DNA of 64,000 nucleotides from Sipunculus nudus (GCA_026874595.1 CM049322.1:43464840-43528839); one strand, 5' to 3'; positions 12,176 to 23,639 are shown, counted from the first letter of the stretch. Translations and numbers: made by a program. The notes: generated from the letters alone by a model not told the origin.

Positions 12176-12789
12176 GCAATACATACGTATATACACTGTA
12201 TTTTTAAATATTGTATTTTAAATACAGCTGATCTATGCTAAAAGATGAAAACATGAATATAACAGAAAACAAACATTATTAATATTTCGATTTCATTTTG
12301 TTCTATTGAAATAGGAAATTTTATCGAATTAAGTAGTTGGTCACTTTATAAGATGAGCTTAAAAGTAAAACAAAATCCCTCAAAAATGATAATCGATTCC
12401 TTGCTGTATCTGATTTCACGCATTCCAAATCCATCTGGTTCCGTTGAAGAAGGTTACGATTAGGTCCCCGAACTCCCACTCCCGATAACTCACGTTCGGC
12501 AAAACCTGGCCGATCTGATTAAATGTCTGTCCTGCTTACAGAACAAATTTATCAAATTTTGCCACGAGACCAGAAAACCTGGAGGAATAGATGGAAAGAC
12601 AAGGCGCCCTGTCACCTTTTTGCGTATTTTCTGCGTTCTTATTGTATTTAATATTTCTTCCCGGGTCATTTTCCACGGCTTTATCTCCTAAAAGATCCCG
12701 TGAGGGAAAAATGCCGAAATATTTAAAAAAAAAGTTTTTTATTTTTATTTTTATATCATTTACCGGGGAAAGAAAATAATAATGCGTAG
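12175..12789. other. Intergenic, nothing recognised
   Basis: AT-rich at both ends with no recognised feature. Confidence 0.5.
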
Positions 12790-13003
12790 ACAGGGGCAGC
12801 TAGAGAACTTTGGAAAAGTTGGATGGGTGGTGACGATGCCCTGGCCTGTGTAAACAGGTTAGCCGGGGCTGTCAGAAGACTTTATATATGACCAAAGCCT
12901 GCAGAAAAGGGTATGAAAAAGGCGGTTCATATTTTTTTCATATTTTGTGGCCGAAAAGTGGGGACCCTGCGGCTGCCTACCTTGATCCGCCGGTGGTAGA
13001 ATA
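12790..13003. mobile_element. Possible third hAT-like MITE, diverged
   Basis: The left side reads CAGGGGCAGCTAG. The right side ends TTGATCCGCCGGTG, whose reverse complement CACCGGCGGATC resembles the GGGGCGGATCC terminus of the two neighbouring elements. Interior features also fit: a TATGAAAAAGGCGG block, and GGCCGAAAAGTGGGGACCC near the right end. Divergence is high, so this is a suggestion, not a firm call. Confidence 0.35.
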
Positions 13004-13323
13004 ACAGGTAAATCTTAATGAATTTAAACGTTATTCAGGACCTTTATCAAGGAATTAATCAGTTATCAATGAATAATTGTAAACCTCTTAAGCACAATTT
13101 CCGTCTTTACTTTATGTTAATAACGTTCATGGAGTTGATTGATTGCCACCGAAGGGTAAATAAGAAATGTTTTCTGAACTTTCAATGATGTATGGGGGTG
13201 TATGCTGCACTACGAAGTCTATACATCACATTCAAAGAAGGTCGGTGAATGATGATCCATGATTTGGTTCGCCTGCTCATGAATATTCAATAACATCTCT
13301 ATGAACACATATATCTATACATC

Positions 13324-13515
13324 AGGGGCGGATCCAAGATTACGGAAAAAAGAGGGTTCCAACCCTGGAGGACTAACGGCGAAACCTAAAAATATTTCCC
13401 CGCGTCCGGAAAGGGGTATGGGAGGTGGGGGAACTCGCAAAAAAATGGTCTGAAAGCCTTAAAAAAATGTTGCGTCGGCTGAAAAAGCCCCCCCCCCCCC
13501 GGATCCGCTTCTTTA
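13324..13515 (+). mobile_element. hAT-like MITE copy 2
   Basis: The terminal inverted repeats are CAGGGGCGGATCCAAG on the left and CCGGATCCGCTTCTTT on the right. The interior is collinear with the copy at 10,702, and again there is a long C run (about 13 bases) immediately inside the right terminus. It is non-autonomous, about 190 bp long, with no coding capacity. A target duplication is not obvious. Confidence 0.7.
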
Positions 13516-14805
13516 TATTAGCTTTTCTATATAACACACCAGGTGTTATTATATCTGTCAATCAGTCTCAGCCATGACAAATTGAAAAAAGAGATTTGTC
13601 ATGTTTTCATCTTCTTCCATTTTGTCTGTGAATGTAAACTGACGTAAGTGATACCGTAAAATCGAAAGACAGATGTTTTAAAAATGTTCATGATCAACGT
13701 ATTTTTAATTAACCTAAATGTCATTTTATTAAGCCCTAAAAAGTTAATCCAAAATGTTTCAAATGCCTATCAGGCGCTAGAAATAATTTAAGTCTGGTAC
13801 TGAGTTCTGTTTGATGGTAAACGTATTGATAAAATTCACATTCATTTTCATATGATATTTTGACATTTTTGAAAATTTTAAAGTTACTGTTATAATTAAC
13901 AAAAATAAAATTAAGCAACCGATAACATCAAACCACTTTTAATGGATTAATATCAAATTATATAAGAAATATCTCAATTTTTTCCTATATCATGTTTCTC
14001 TCTAACCTTTGACTTGTTAAATGTTAATTAAAGGATAATTTCAATTTCATTTTTAAAAATAAATTCATATACCATTAGAAAGGACGCCACGCCATTTTTA
14101 AAATGGTGTACACGTCGTGGATATGATACTAAGTTTAGACGATTTTTTGATTGATTTGAGATTAAGGGGATTTGCCAGAGATGTATCTTAAGTATCAACT
14201 TATTTCATGCCTTATTTATACACACTGCATTCCAAAATGGAACCGTTAACTCTAAGCCATATTGCTTTGGCTGGAAACGAAGTAATGAGTGTGAATGGCG
14301 CGTGGCTGAAAGTTGGACGTCGTCACCCGTCAAAATGGCCGGTTAGACTTCCTGCACCGAGGAGCCACCGACCCAAAGTAACCCTCCAATTTGTACTTAA
14401 TTGAGCATATCTTAGGCTGCCAAGAAATACCGACATGGGATATTGCCAATCATTTCTTCTTGCTGAGTGAGGCGATTTCGCTCGCAGGCTGCGGTGGCAA
14501 TGACCAACCGAAAGGGTGGTGTCGTCTGCTTGAAGATCAACTGCAGCATTAATCCTGTTGATTTTATTTATAATTGAGCCATAAAAAAATATCGTTCTCT
14601 GGATCGCCGGATCATTTTTCTTAAAGAAGACGAGGCCCTTGGTAATGTTGCTAATAATTGCTATGGCACAAAATCTCAGATTAAATTCTGTTAAAATCAT
14701 ATTCACCATTTTAAGAAATGGATCAGATGTTTGTATTTTCTGTGTAGGTTCGAAAAATCAAAGGCATTATGTTTCCACCGGTAAAATCTTTTAAGTTCCC
14801 ATAGT
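13516..14805. other. Intergenic; possible RT scrap on minus strand
   Basis: Mostly AT-rich unrecognised sequence. The minus-strand frame 14,709-14,323 (128 codons from ATG) contains VDLQADDTTLS near 14,530. This resembles reverse transcriptase motif C (x-ADD) of non-LTR elements, but the expected upstream RT motifs are absent and the remainder matches nothing. Confidence 0.3.
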
Positions 14806-15130
14806 CCACCAGCTTCTGTTGCTCAGGGGTAGAGCACAGGACTCAAAGACGAGAAATCGTGAGTTCGAATCTCACCCGAGGCGGTGAGATTTTTTTTTAC
14901 GGTCAGCCAACACTCAATTTGAGCGTTCAGCAGGCTAAATTGGGATACTGCAAAACAGACGTGTGTCACCCACAAAACGAGTTTGCCTTGGGGCCCCTCA
15001 GTGTTACGACCCAGCAATGGGGATAACACACCCGAAGGGGTTGTATACACCGAACCTGGTTGACACCAGGATTATTGAATATAAGCCTCTGTTTCCTGCT
15101 CCAAAACCGGAATGGAACTCTGCAGATATA
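14806..15130 (+). mobile_element. tRNA-derived SINE (CCCAGCAATGGGG core)
   Basis: The tRNA-like head begins near CAGCTTCTGTTGCTCAGG, with an A-box-like GGGGTAGAGC at about 14,826 and a near-perfect B-box GAGTTCGAATCTC at about 14,862-14,874. The body carries GGTGAGATTTTTTTT, a GGTCAGCC block and ACCCAGCAATGGGG at about 15,009. The same blocks in the same order occur on the minus strand at 59,612-59,357, which defines a SINE family with a conserved central domain. Confidence 0.75.
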
Positions 15131-16494
15131 TACACATGCATTAAGAAGTGAAAGCGTCTACCAATACCAAAGAAATCTTTAAAAACTTCCAAGAGTCCGT
15201 AGGACAATATATATTTTTGTACTGCCTCAATAGAGCTGTCGCCTAGTGCAAAGAGGAGAACAACCATTTATTAAGACACGTATGCTATTTCTGATCTTTC
15301 TAGATTAAAAGTTTTTTTTTTGTTTATTCGAATAGGAATTCATACAAAGATCCCATCAAGTAGTAAAACCGTTAAATGAAATTCGTCAGTACCTGACAGG
15401 GATTCACCATTCTCGTTAAGTCTCGGACGAGATTTTTTCGTCTTTTTCTCTAGGATATCTAACGCATGTAAAGCAAAAATAATCAAGCATTCCACAGTTA
15501 ATGAATCAATAATGACAGAATTGTATAGATTAACTAGATGTCTAGATTTACCGAGCGGTCAAAATGGAAACCTCCGCTCCGAAGGTTACCCGCAAATGAG
15601 CAGTTACAGGCAGAGTTCGGATAGGCTTTGTCAAATGAAGGTAAAAAAAAAGTCGAAATGAAATATCAAGTGCAAATCCATTAACTGGGCGAATTACTCT
15701 GTTCGAAGGACATTTTTGGAAAATCAGCGGTACTCGAGTACGACCAAGAACATAGCGATAATAGGGGATCAGAATGGAGTGCGACTTTTTAATTAAGGCT
15801 AGGAAAAATAATATCACCGGCAAATCTCTCATCTAAAATTTATGTTGTATCGGAAGACCAGATTTTGAAAATCAGCCATCGTGGAGTGAAAAGACGGTCA
15901 TGAAAACGAAAATATGAAATCGATGGTGTTTGACATTTATTATACAACCGCCAGAGGTGGATGGATTATTTATAGAAGACATTTTTAATGTTTCCTAAAA
16001 ACTAAAAATCTTATGAAATTTTAAGAAGGGTTGTGTTATACAGGACTAAATATCTTTTATATTAAATTTTTTTTATCATAATTTTGTTTGTTATTCAAAG
16101 AAGTTAATAACATCGTGAGCAGGGCAATTTTTTTCCCTGCCGACGGCTGGGGATATTCAAAGGTGTTAGAGTTTTTCTTTGTTTTGGAGCTGATATGTGA
16201 AACAAATATGTGAACCGTGACAAGCATAACACGCGGATATTTGATCAGGTATCGGTGTTGGCTCAGAGTGTTTTACCTATTCATTTCGATTATATGAAAA
16301 CTAATTAGGGCCCGGCTTAAGTCGTTGATTGACATGTTGTATTTTATCAGGTGACGTGTTAATAATATTTTTTTTATAAATAAGATGACTGAAAGAAAAG
16401 TGATTATATACCAAAAGTTTATTTTATTTGTGAATCCATGGACATTCCCATAACAGACACAGAGCAAGATCCCGTGCGAAGCTATGAGAGAGGG
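15131..16494. other. Intergenic, nothing recognised
   Basis: AT-rich sequence with no supportable gene, RNA or element. Confidence 0.55.
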
Positions 16495-16739
16495 ATAACG
16501 AGATTGAGAGAAAGAAAGGGATAGAGAGAGAAAGGGAGAGAGAGAGAAAGGGAGAATGAGAGAGAAAGAGAAAGAGAGAGAGAGAGCGAGAGAGATAGAG
16601 AGAGAGAAAAAAATAAGAGAGAGATATAGAAAGGGTGAGAGCGTGAGAGAGAACGAGAGAGAGGGAGGGAAAGAGAGAGAGAGAGAGAAAGGGAAAGAGA
16701 AGGAGGGACAGAGAGAGAGAAGGGAAGAGATAGAAATAT

Positions 16740-16787
<48 letters not shown>
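16495..16787. repeat. Polypurine GA-rich tract
   Basis: About 300 bases of almost pure purine on the plus strand: GAGAGA interspersed with AAAGGGAG and AGAAAG variants, ending in a pure (GA)n of about 20 units at about 16,742-16,786. Open frames on both strands are repeat translations (REREK or SLSLS). Confidence 0.97.
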
Positions 16788-16789
<2 letters not shown>

Positions 16790-18150
16790 CAAAGTACCGT
16801 TGGGATTCATTTAATATGACATTATGAGTGAGTAAGTGCCGTAGAACACTGGGTTTAAGATGCTGTGAACTGTCCTCAGGGCAGGTGAAAGTATTGTGTG
16901 TAATTCCTCATTAATATTTTACAAACTGCTGCCTCAGAATGCTTGGAATTATTTTATTGTGAAAACTGAGAACGGTCGAGTTCTAATTTTATACAAATGA
17001 GGGAATCTTCGGGCTTTCCAACAATGGTTGATTGTTTTCTAATTTTTAAATACTTGCATGAAGGTATATGACTTAAAAAATTCATTTCGGCTTATCTTTA
17101 GAAATAATAGAATAGTCGTCGAAATCTTTATTAATAACCCGTTTTACATACACGAATAAACTGTTAACCAATAATCAATCATCCCGATAGTCAGAGGCAA
17201 AACATTTAAAAAAATGAAAACACACTTTTCTTAACATAAGTTTACAACTACTTATATTTATAATTGAACTATGTACTTACATACGGGAACCTTGTCCTCA
17301 TTGTACTTGTATAAGACTCAGGCGATTTGAATAACCGTAATGTCGAGCCCTGAGCCCGAATTGAGTATTGTATCACTGCGGGTAAACATGTTGAGTTGTG
17401 AACACGAACCCTGTTTCGCCCCCTCACATTTTTTTTCAGCAAACGAGGCTCATATGAATGTAAATATAGTAATTAAACAAACATGTAATTAATATTCCAT
17501 GATGTTTTTATTTAATGTCATGTAGGATGAGGCTATTATGGTCCTTACACATATTCTTGAAAACTTGATGATTCTGTTAATACAGAACCATGTATATTGA
17601 AATTACTAAGCTCGAACGCCAACAAAGCGTGCAAGTATTCAGTATTTACGTATTCAGTGTTTCAATCAAAATCTATATATTTTTGGTTTGTTCAGGGTAC
17701 AAATTTTCTGGCTTATTCAGGAAATAATAATTGAATTATGACAAAAACATGGCCTATACTTTACATTAAGTAAGTAGGTAAAACAGCCAGGCTGACGTCT
17801 ACCAGCTATTAACTGTAGTGGTATCCTTCAACTTCATGATCTACAAAACGAAATTCCATCTACAATTGCGACCACTCCGTTAATTTAGTTACTCAATTTG
17901 ATTAATTACCTTGATTAAAATGTGTCACTGGTAATCGCGTGTTGGTTGGTGTCACTTAAAATGATTGAGTGTGAATTGCTGCTGACTTCAAGGCCGAACC
18001 GACGATAAGACCTTTTATCCAGATTGGTTGGCAAGCAGACAATTCAATTTGTAGAAAGTGCTAGATTGCGCTGGCAAATTACTCTTTCGCTCTCAGGATG
18101 TGTGCCGCTATCTGTATCTATTCATCTCTCTCTTTCTCCGCTTCATTTTC
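16788..18150. other. Intergenic, nothing recognised
   Basis: AT-rich single-copy-looking sequence up to the point where similarity to 46.9 kb begins. No gene is seen. Confidence 0.5.
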
Positions 18151-18439
18151 TGTTCCGTATATGTTTCTTCCTCTGTCACTCTAAGTGTTTATGTGTGCGT
18201 CTGTGTGGGTACTTCCATATTACTCTCTTTCCCGTCATTAGCTCTCATGCCATCTATATATGCTCTCTATATGAGCGGCTGTACGAGGTACAAACGGTAT
18301 GAGGCCAAAGTGGGTAAAAACCAAAAGTCAGGTTTTTGTTCTCTCACCCCCTCTCGTGTCATCAAGTTTCCACCTGAAAAGTTCATTCTTATATTAAGGC
18401 ATTCATGGGCAAACAAAAATGTAAAACATAGAAATCTTG

Positions 18440-18645
18440 TATCATTAATGAGAGTGGGGCCATGACGGCCAAATGTGACACGAATGCTCCTGGTCTACAA
18501 TGGCGACCCTGGGTTGAAAGCTTGACGTGGCTATGGGAGCTGGTATCAGTGACACGACCCAGGGCGGTGTTTTTTTTCACCTGTTTTGTCCACCATTTTA
18601 CACAACAAACCACTACAATCTGATCCGCGGAGAGCGATTAGGTTT
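18440..18645 (+). mobile_element. Decayed tRNA-SINE in block A
   Basis: GGGGCCATGACGGCC followed by TGGCGACCCTGGGTTGAAAG (B-box-like), GTGGCTATGGGAGCTGG, then TTTGTCCACC and CAAACCACTAC corresponds to 47,220-47,390 in block B. There the text reads GGCGGCCGAATGGGG, then GATCAGGGGTTGAAAA, then GGGAGCCGGTGGTTTTC. The GTGGTTTTC block links it to the SINE family at 5.3 kb. It predates the A/B duplication because both copies have it. Confidence 0.45.
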
Positions 18646-19198
18646 AATAACGAATTGTAAAATACATATTTAAAATAGAACAACAGACGGAGATTGACAC
18701 ATAGAAAGATATGCTTACAATATACATTTTCTGCAGTACTGTACATTTTATTATGAGAGCTTATTTGCCAGTTAATTGGTTAATAATGCCATATTTTATT
18801 AAGTAACAATGTGTGGAAGTTTTTTTTTTATAACAGTATGATTTCTGCTCCAAGTCAGCTGATCAAGTGACATATAAAAATTACTCCTAGCTTGTTTTTA
18901 AGTCTACTTTATCTTCATGGTCCCATGTCTTTGCCACTTGTCTGGTCTGACAATCAAACTCTACAGAGCCTTGTCTCTAGCATCACGTGTCGTCCTGTAT
19001 CGGGGAGTAATATTTATTCCGTGCTCGAGGGAACGGTCGGTTTCAAAATTACCCCATACAGGACTTGTGACATAAATCAAAACCGACAAACCGGTGCTTC
19101 GTCTACACACGAGCGACGTTTATGTTACATAATATATTAAGTTTAACAAAGTAAAGCCAAGTGAACCCTTACGAACTGACCATAGACTGGTCTAGATA

Positions 19199-19235
<37 letters not shown>

Positions 19236-19368
19236 CAATGAAGAAAAAAGTACACTGTAAATTCACTGCAATCTGTTTCACGGGATGCGACCGATCCTCA
19301 GTTGAATGTTGTTAGAATGAAGCTAACGGCATGGTTTTAAATACCTAGACTTTAAGATTACGAGTAAG

Positions 19369-19406
<38 letters not shown>
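19199..19406. repeat. (AT)n tracts in block A
   Basis: (TA)n occupies about 19,201-19,234 and again about 19,370-19,406. The tract at about 47,949-48,000 in block B lies in the corresponding interval. The 100-odd bases between the two A tracts are missing there. Confidence 0.9.
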
Positions 19407-19802
19407 TTCTTAAAAAGATATGTCCATGGCCTGTTAAGGGCACTGTCTATTGAATGGGGATGAAGGCATCCATACTTTAGGAATGATATGTTATTACTGA
19501 GCCCTCTTGATTTCAGGTTTTATATGCTGTTGCATGTATTTTTTTTATAGTGTTGTGTGAATCTGATTTTTTATGCGCAGGGTTTAGCGTTGACATTCTG
19601 ATTCGTGGAGCTCAGGCATAGGGCGATGCTATGGCGTGTAGAGACAAAGCACTCAGTGTAATCTGTACTGGTTGAACCCTGGAGTGTAAACACAGCGCTT
19701 GCTGTCGTGCTAATCTGGAATTTTCTGGACTGTTCGCGCTCTATGAGCGCGTGTGTCTTGTTGTGTTTGTTGGGATGTTCGTGAAATAGAAGTTTCTAGG
19801 CT

Positions 19803-20875
19803 TTGGGTGAAAAAGTTGTAGATGGGGGCTGCGTTTGGAGCCGAAAAGAGAGAGAAAGTAAAATTCCACAGAGGAGTGTGAGTCGGTTTTGGGATCTATC
19901 TGATAACTGCAGAACTTATAGATATTCTTCGAATCCTGTAACAGATTTTATAAAAGCTTTGCGAAAACCTGATATCATTGCTAAAATCATGCAAGATCTA
20001 GTTAGCAAGGATTTAATTGAGGAGAGTGAAATGGAAACATAAAAGAATGACAGCATTGCTATGGAGTTAGAACTAAAAAAAGTTAGAAATGCAACATAAG
20101 CTAGCATTAAAAAGTTAGAATTAGAAAAAGAAAAACAAAGAAAAGAGAGGGAATCAGAAAAAAAACAAAGAGAAGAGAGGGAATTAGAAAAACAAAGAGA
20201 AGGGGGGGGGGGGGGGGGGGAGAACATGAAAGGGTAAATAGAGAAAGACTAGAATAAAAAAAAAGATATTGCGTTAAAATGAATGGAGTTAGAAAGACTT
20301 AAACTAGAACATGGTCTACGTGCTGCCCCAAATCACAGTTTTGATGTTAATAAGCACATTAGACTTGTTCCACCTTTTCAAGAAAAGAGGTTGATAATAT
20401 TTCTTACACTTTGAGAAGGTAGCTGAAAATTTAAAATTGCCTGAGGAAAATTGGACTATGCTATAACAAAGTGTTTTGACTGGCAAGGCCAGAGAAATTT
20501 AATCATAGCTTTCAGTAGAAGCCGCTGCTGACTATGACCAGGTAGACGGTTTATCCTAAAAGTTTATGAGTTAGTTGCGGAGGCTTACCGCCAGAAATTC
20601 AGTAATTGGGAAAAGCGCAAAGAACAGACCTATGTAGAATTTACTAAGACAAAAGAGCAGTTGTTTGATCGCTCGTGTAGTTCTAAAAATGTAATGAAAG
20701 ATTATGACAATTTGCGCCAGTTGATTTTGCTTGAAGAATTTAAGCGCTGCTTTAACGCAGATGTTAAAACATTTCTTGATGAGTAAAGTCGTGAAACACT
20801 TGACATTGCTCAATTAGCTGATGATTATTCATTAACACATAAAATGTCCTTTACTAGCTTATCAAACAATCTTTA
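19803..20875 (+). pseudogene. Gypsy gag, SCAN-type capsid (broken)
   Basis: A lysine/glutamate-rich coiled-coil-like region (20,100-20,200, with KEKQRKERE-type text) is followed by conserved capsid text: HIRLVPPFQEK near 20,355, EAYRQKF at about 20,580, QTYVEFTKTKEQLFD at about 20,625 and LRQLILLEEFKRC at about 20,715. It ends with LADDYSLTHK near 20,820. This pattern is that of the Gmr1-like Ty3/Gypsy capsid, the family from which the vertebrate SCAN domain is known to derive. The frame is broken by several stops and shifts (for example a TAA at 20,784-20,786) and by a 19-base G run at 20,202-20,220. It is a dead copy. In a live element the protein would assemble the virus-like particle. Confidence 0.8.
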
Positions 20876-21481
20876 ACAAACAATAATGTAAATTAGTATG
20901 GTCAAAAGAAGTTTAAAGCGCAGTCACCCAGTACTAGTAGTCCTGATAGTTAAACAAAGTCCAAGGGTACACCTCAGTCTATGTCCACTGTGTCTGAGTC
21001 CAACAAAGACCAGTCATTTTCAAAGAAAATATGTAATTATTGCAAAAAGAAAGGTCATCTAATATATGACAGCTGGAAACTTGCAAATAAACCGAAGAGC
21101 AAACCTTCTGGTATGTTTAAAAAATCTATGCATGCCATAACACAAGAGCCAAGCTCTTTTCATGTAAATAAGGGGTACAACTCTTGTATTGACTCTAATA
21201 AAGAGTGTGATGCTAATGACTCCAAAGAAGAATCCGTAGCTTGCGCGGTAAAATCCACATTTAATTCATGCGAGGAATGTAGGTACTTTGAAGACTCCTG
21301 CGAGGAGTACCCACTAAATAAGGCTTAGTCCTTTTATGACTCTTGCGAGAGTATTTCAAATGAGGCAAGGTCTTCTTATGACAAACAGAAGTTTGTTTCC
21401 GCTGAGGAAAATGCCTCTGTTGACTCCCATGAGTAGTTTGATTGTAGTAAGTATGTAGATTCCTTTAGTGACTCTGAAAAA
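20876..21481 (+). pseudogene. Gypsy nucleocapsid zinc knuckle (degenerate)
   Basis: In a frame shifted from the capsid, CNYCKKKGHLIYDS at about 21,029-21,070 fits a CCHC knuckle (C-X2-C-X4-H-X4-C) except that the last cysteine is serine (AGC for TGC, one base). Downstream is an acidic, cysteine-spotted linker with recurring DSCEE-like phrases. TAG stops at about 21,326-21,328 and about 21,434 interrupt this frame, which otherwise runs on into the protease. In a live element this segment would bind the RNA genome. Confidence 0.75.
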
Positions 21482-21904
21482 GTGTTTATGACTGACACTG
21501 TTGGTGTAAGTTCTTTGTTTGATGAAACTGAGGCAGTAGAGTCCTCTCCTGACTCCGAAATGGAGTTATTTGAGCCATTCATACATGATGGTTTTGTATC
21601 ACTTTCAAGTGATTTTTCAGATTCTACCCCTATTAGAATTTTGAGGGACACGGGTTCAGGCCAAATTCTCATGTTAGCAAACACTTTGCCTTTCTCTAAT
21701 AGGTCTTTTACTGCTGCACATGCACTTGTTAATGGTGTGTTTTCAGACAAACACACTTCAGTTCGGCTTCACAGTGTACATTTAAAGTCAGATTTGATTT
21801 CAGGGAATGTTACTGTGGGCATAAGAACTACTTTAATCTTTGAGGGAATTCAGTTGCTGCTAGGAATTATGTTGCAGGTGACAAAGTACAGCCTGTACGA
21901 ATAG
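21482..21904 (+). pseudogene. Gypsy aspartic protease (retropepsin), relic
   Basis: The catalytic DTGSG lies at about residues 56-60 of this frame, preceded by the hydrophobic strand RILR. The C-terminal LLLG (about residues 125-128) is the second conserved retropepsin motif. Spacing of about 70 residues between the two is normal. The residues after LLLG deviate from the usual pattern and the frame ends at TAG 21,902-21,904, so the end of the domain is damaged. It is in frame with the zinc-knuckle segment, which is typical of a gag-pro fusion. No pol follows. Confidence 0.8.
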
Positions 21905-22099
21905 TGACAGAAAAGCCGTCACTTGATCAGGACACTGATAAAAGTGAGAGTGGCCGATCTTTTCATGTATCTATTATTTTTTTTTGTTAAACAGGAAATT
22001 TATATTTCCCATATAAATTACCTTAAGGGAAATAATTAAAATGTATTTCTCTGTTTACAATTTATATAAAGCAAGTTTTGAAAGATTCCTTCCAAAAGA

Positions 22100-22400
22100 A
22101 GCAAGGTACAGCCAAACTAGAAATTCGCACTCAGAGGGTGCAGACTATCGTCAAGGCAGTTCCTTAACCCCTTATGGCATTGGAACAATATGCAGCATTT
22201 TTTCCTTAAGAAAGTCCTAGATCCAGAAAGTAATCCCGATTATCCCAAACTTTAATCATATGTTCCTTCTATCATTGCTGAGATATCCTGAAAATTTCAT
22301 CAAAATTCGTTGAAAGCTGTAATGTTGCTTACAGACACACAAAGAGACAAACCAACGCCAGCAAAAACATTATCCTGCCATGGAGGGGGTAATTACCATA
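22100..22400 (+). repeat. LINE-3'-tail-like repeat (block A)
   Basis: The text contains CCTTATGGCATTGGAACAAT, GCTGAGATATCCTGAAAAT, TTTCATCAAAATTCGTTGAA and TTACAGACACACAAAGAGAC. This wording is typical of 3' ends of invertebrate non-LTR elements and their SINE partners, which often end in a repeated ACAGACAAACAAACG. The equivalent in block B is about 48,600-48,850. No coding part is attached. The family is not identified. Confidence 0.45.
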
Positions 22401-23479
22401 AACATGTAAGAAACATGATAGATGAACAAAGAGAAGTTTTCTGGAAATATGTGCATACTGATATGCCATCAGAAATTTTACCATGAATTTGATGGTTGTC
22501 TACAGGCCTGGTATAACGTTAAATATTTCATGATAAGATGCAAAACAATCGACCGTATTTCATAATTTTATGATTTCAGAATACGTGAGACACGGGATAA
22601 CTGATTAGCAGCTTCATATATTCTTTCTTAAATGGTTTACCGTATATCGATGCATTTTCAAATAAGTCGCAATGAATAATTTTGCGTTAAAAGGGATTAC
22701 CTTCATACTATATGTATTGCTTTCTTTTCAATATAATATCACAGTTTAAACCCAAATGCCAATTTCAATGGCCAACCATTGCTTTGACAAAGTGTAAACA
22801 TTATTGGAAAGACAACTTTGACCTAGGCGAATACAGAAGAAGAACTAACCGGATAAACAGGATTAAATCGGGACACCGCATAAGGAGAAAGTGAAGGATG
22901 AGTGACGGAAACGAATATTAATCAAGAGATACGAAAGGACGAGAAAGAGTTATTTATGTTATTTCCAGACGTTTTTTCCTGAGGAAAGCAAAGTAGGAGG
23001 TTCAGTTTAATTATAGCTTCTTGTTTATTCGTGACTGGATCGCACAAAGGTTAAACGGATGGAAATATATACCGTTTGATCGTGATCTGTTTTCGAAGAA
23101 GATAATCCCCTGCGAGTGGTTTCAATAATACTGTCCCATCAAATAAAATCAATTTTGACATTATTGAGTTTGTTGTCAGCAGCAATCATTTGGCACTGAA
23201 GACGATCTGTTTGGAAAGTCGCCCTACCAAAAGAACATCTAAAAAAATATGAAAATGTAAGTTAATTTTTCAAAAAAGAAACGTGCAACACCTGCAACAC
23301 CAACTCTGGAAAAGGTATCGCAACACTAGACGATCAGAATTTACGAAAAATTCATGATGATGATATATTTGATCATGTTTGATGCTAGAACCATATTGGT
23401 AAACACTAATCAACAGTCACCTTATATATAAAGCATTATATGGGATCATTTGTTTTATTCCAATTATATACACAGCACT
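22401..23479. other. Block A, unrecognised, shared with B
   Basis: Collinear with about 48,850-50,100 of block B. A frame around 22,712-22,894 (FKPKC then QFQWP, ending SGHRIRRK) is partly readable in both copies. Substitutions are not biased to silent sites and B has a frameshift, so it is not called as a gene. Confidence 0.5.
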
Positions 23480-23639
23480 GTGTTCTCCTTTAAAAATAAA
23501 AGCTACCTTAAAGATTTAACAAATCAGTGAAAGATTGCTTTTCTTTGAAAAGTATCTGGGAACAATATAAAAAAATACCTTGTGGTAGATCGGGCTATAG
23601 TTATGTCTACCAAGGATTAATACAATGTGATAATATATC

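Larger units (their letters stand above)
19531..21935 (+). mobile_element. Truncated Ty3/Gypsy retroelement (gag-pro)
   Basis: Comparison with block B brackets this insertion. Similarity to B holds up to about 19,530 (GAGCCCTCTTGATTTCAGG versus 48,050) and resumes at about 21,936 (GATAAAAGTGAGAGTGGCC versus 48,447). B carries about 360 bases of unrelated sequence there. The insert encodes, in plus orientation, a SCAN-like Gypsy capsid, a zinc knuckle and a retropepsin, and then stops. There is no reverse transcriptase, RNase H, integrase or recognisable 3' LTR. The 270 bases before the coding part (GC-richer, beginning near TGTTGTGTGAATC) may be LTR or leader sequence, but no primer binding site could be assigned. 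Confidence 0.8.

Noticed and set aside
13041-13325. Gene between the two MITEs
   Set aside because: No frame above about 60 codons and no splice-flanked block; only AT-rich spacer.
16424-16810. 128-codon minus-strand open frame, SLSLSL rich
   Set aside because: It is the translation of the polypurine tract, with no real protein features.
19531-19800. Complete 5' LTR
   Set aside because: TG at the left is easy to find, but no matching CA end followed by a primer binding site and no second LTR copy was seen, so it is left as possible LTR or leader.
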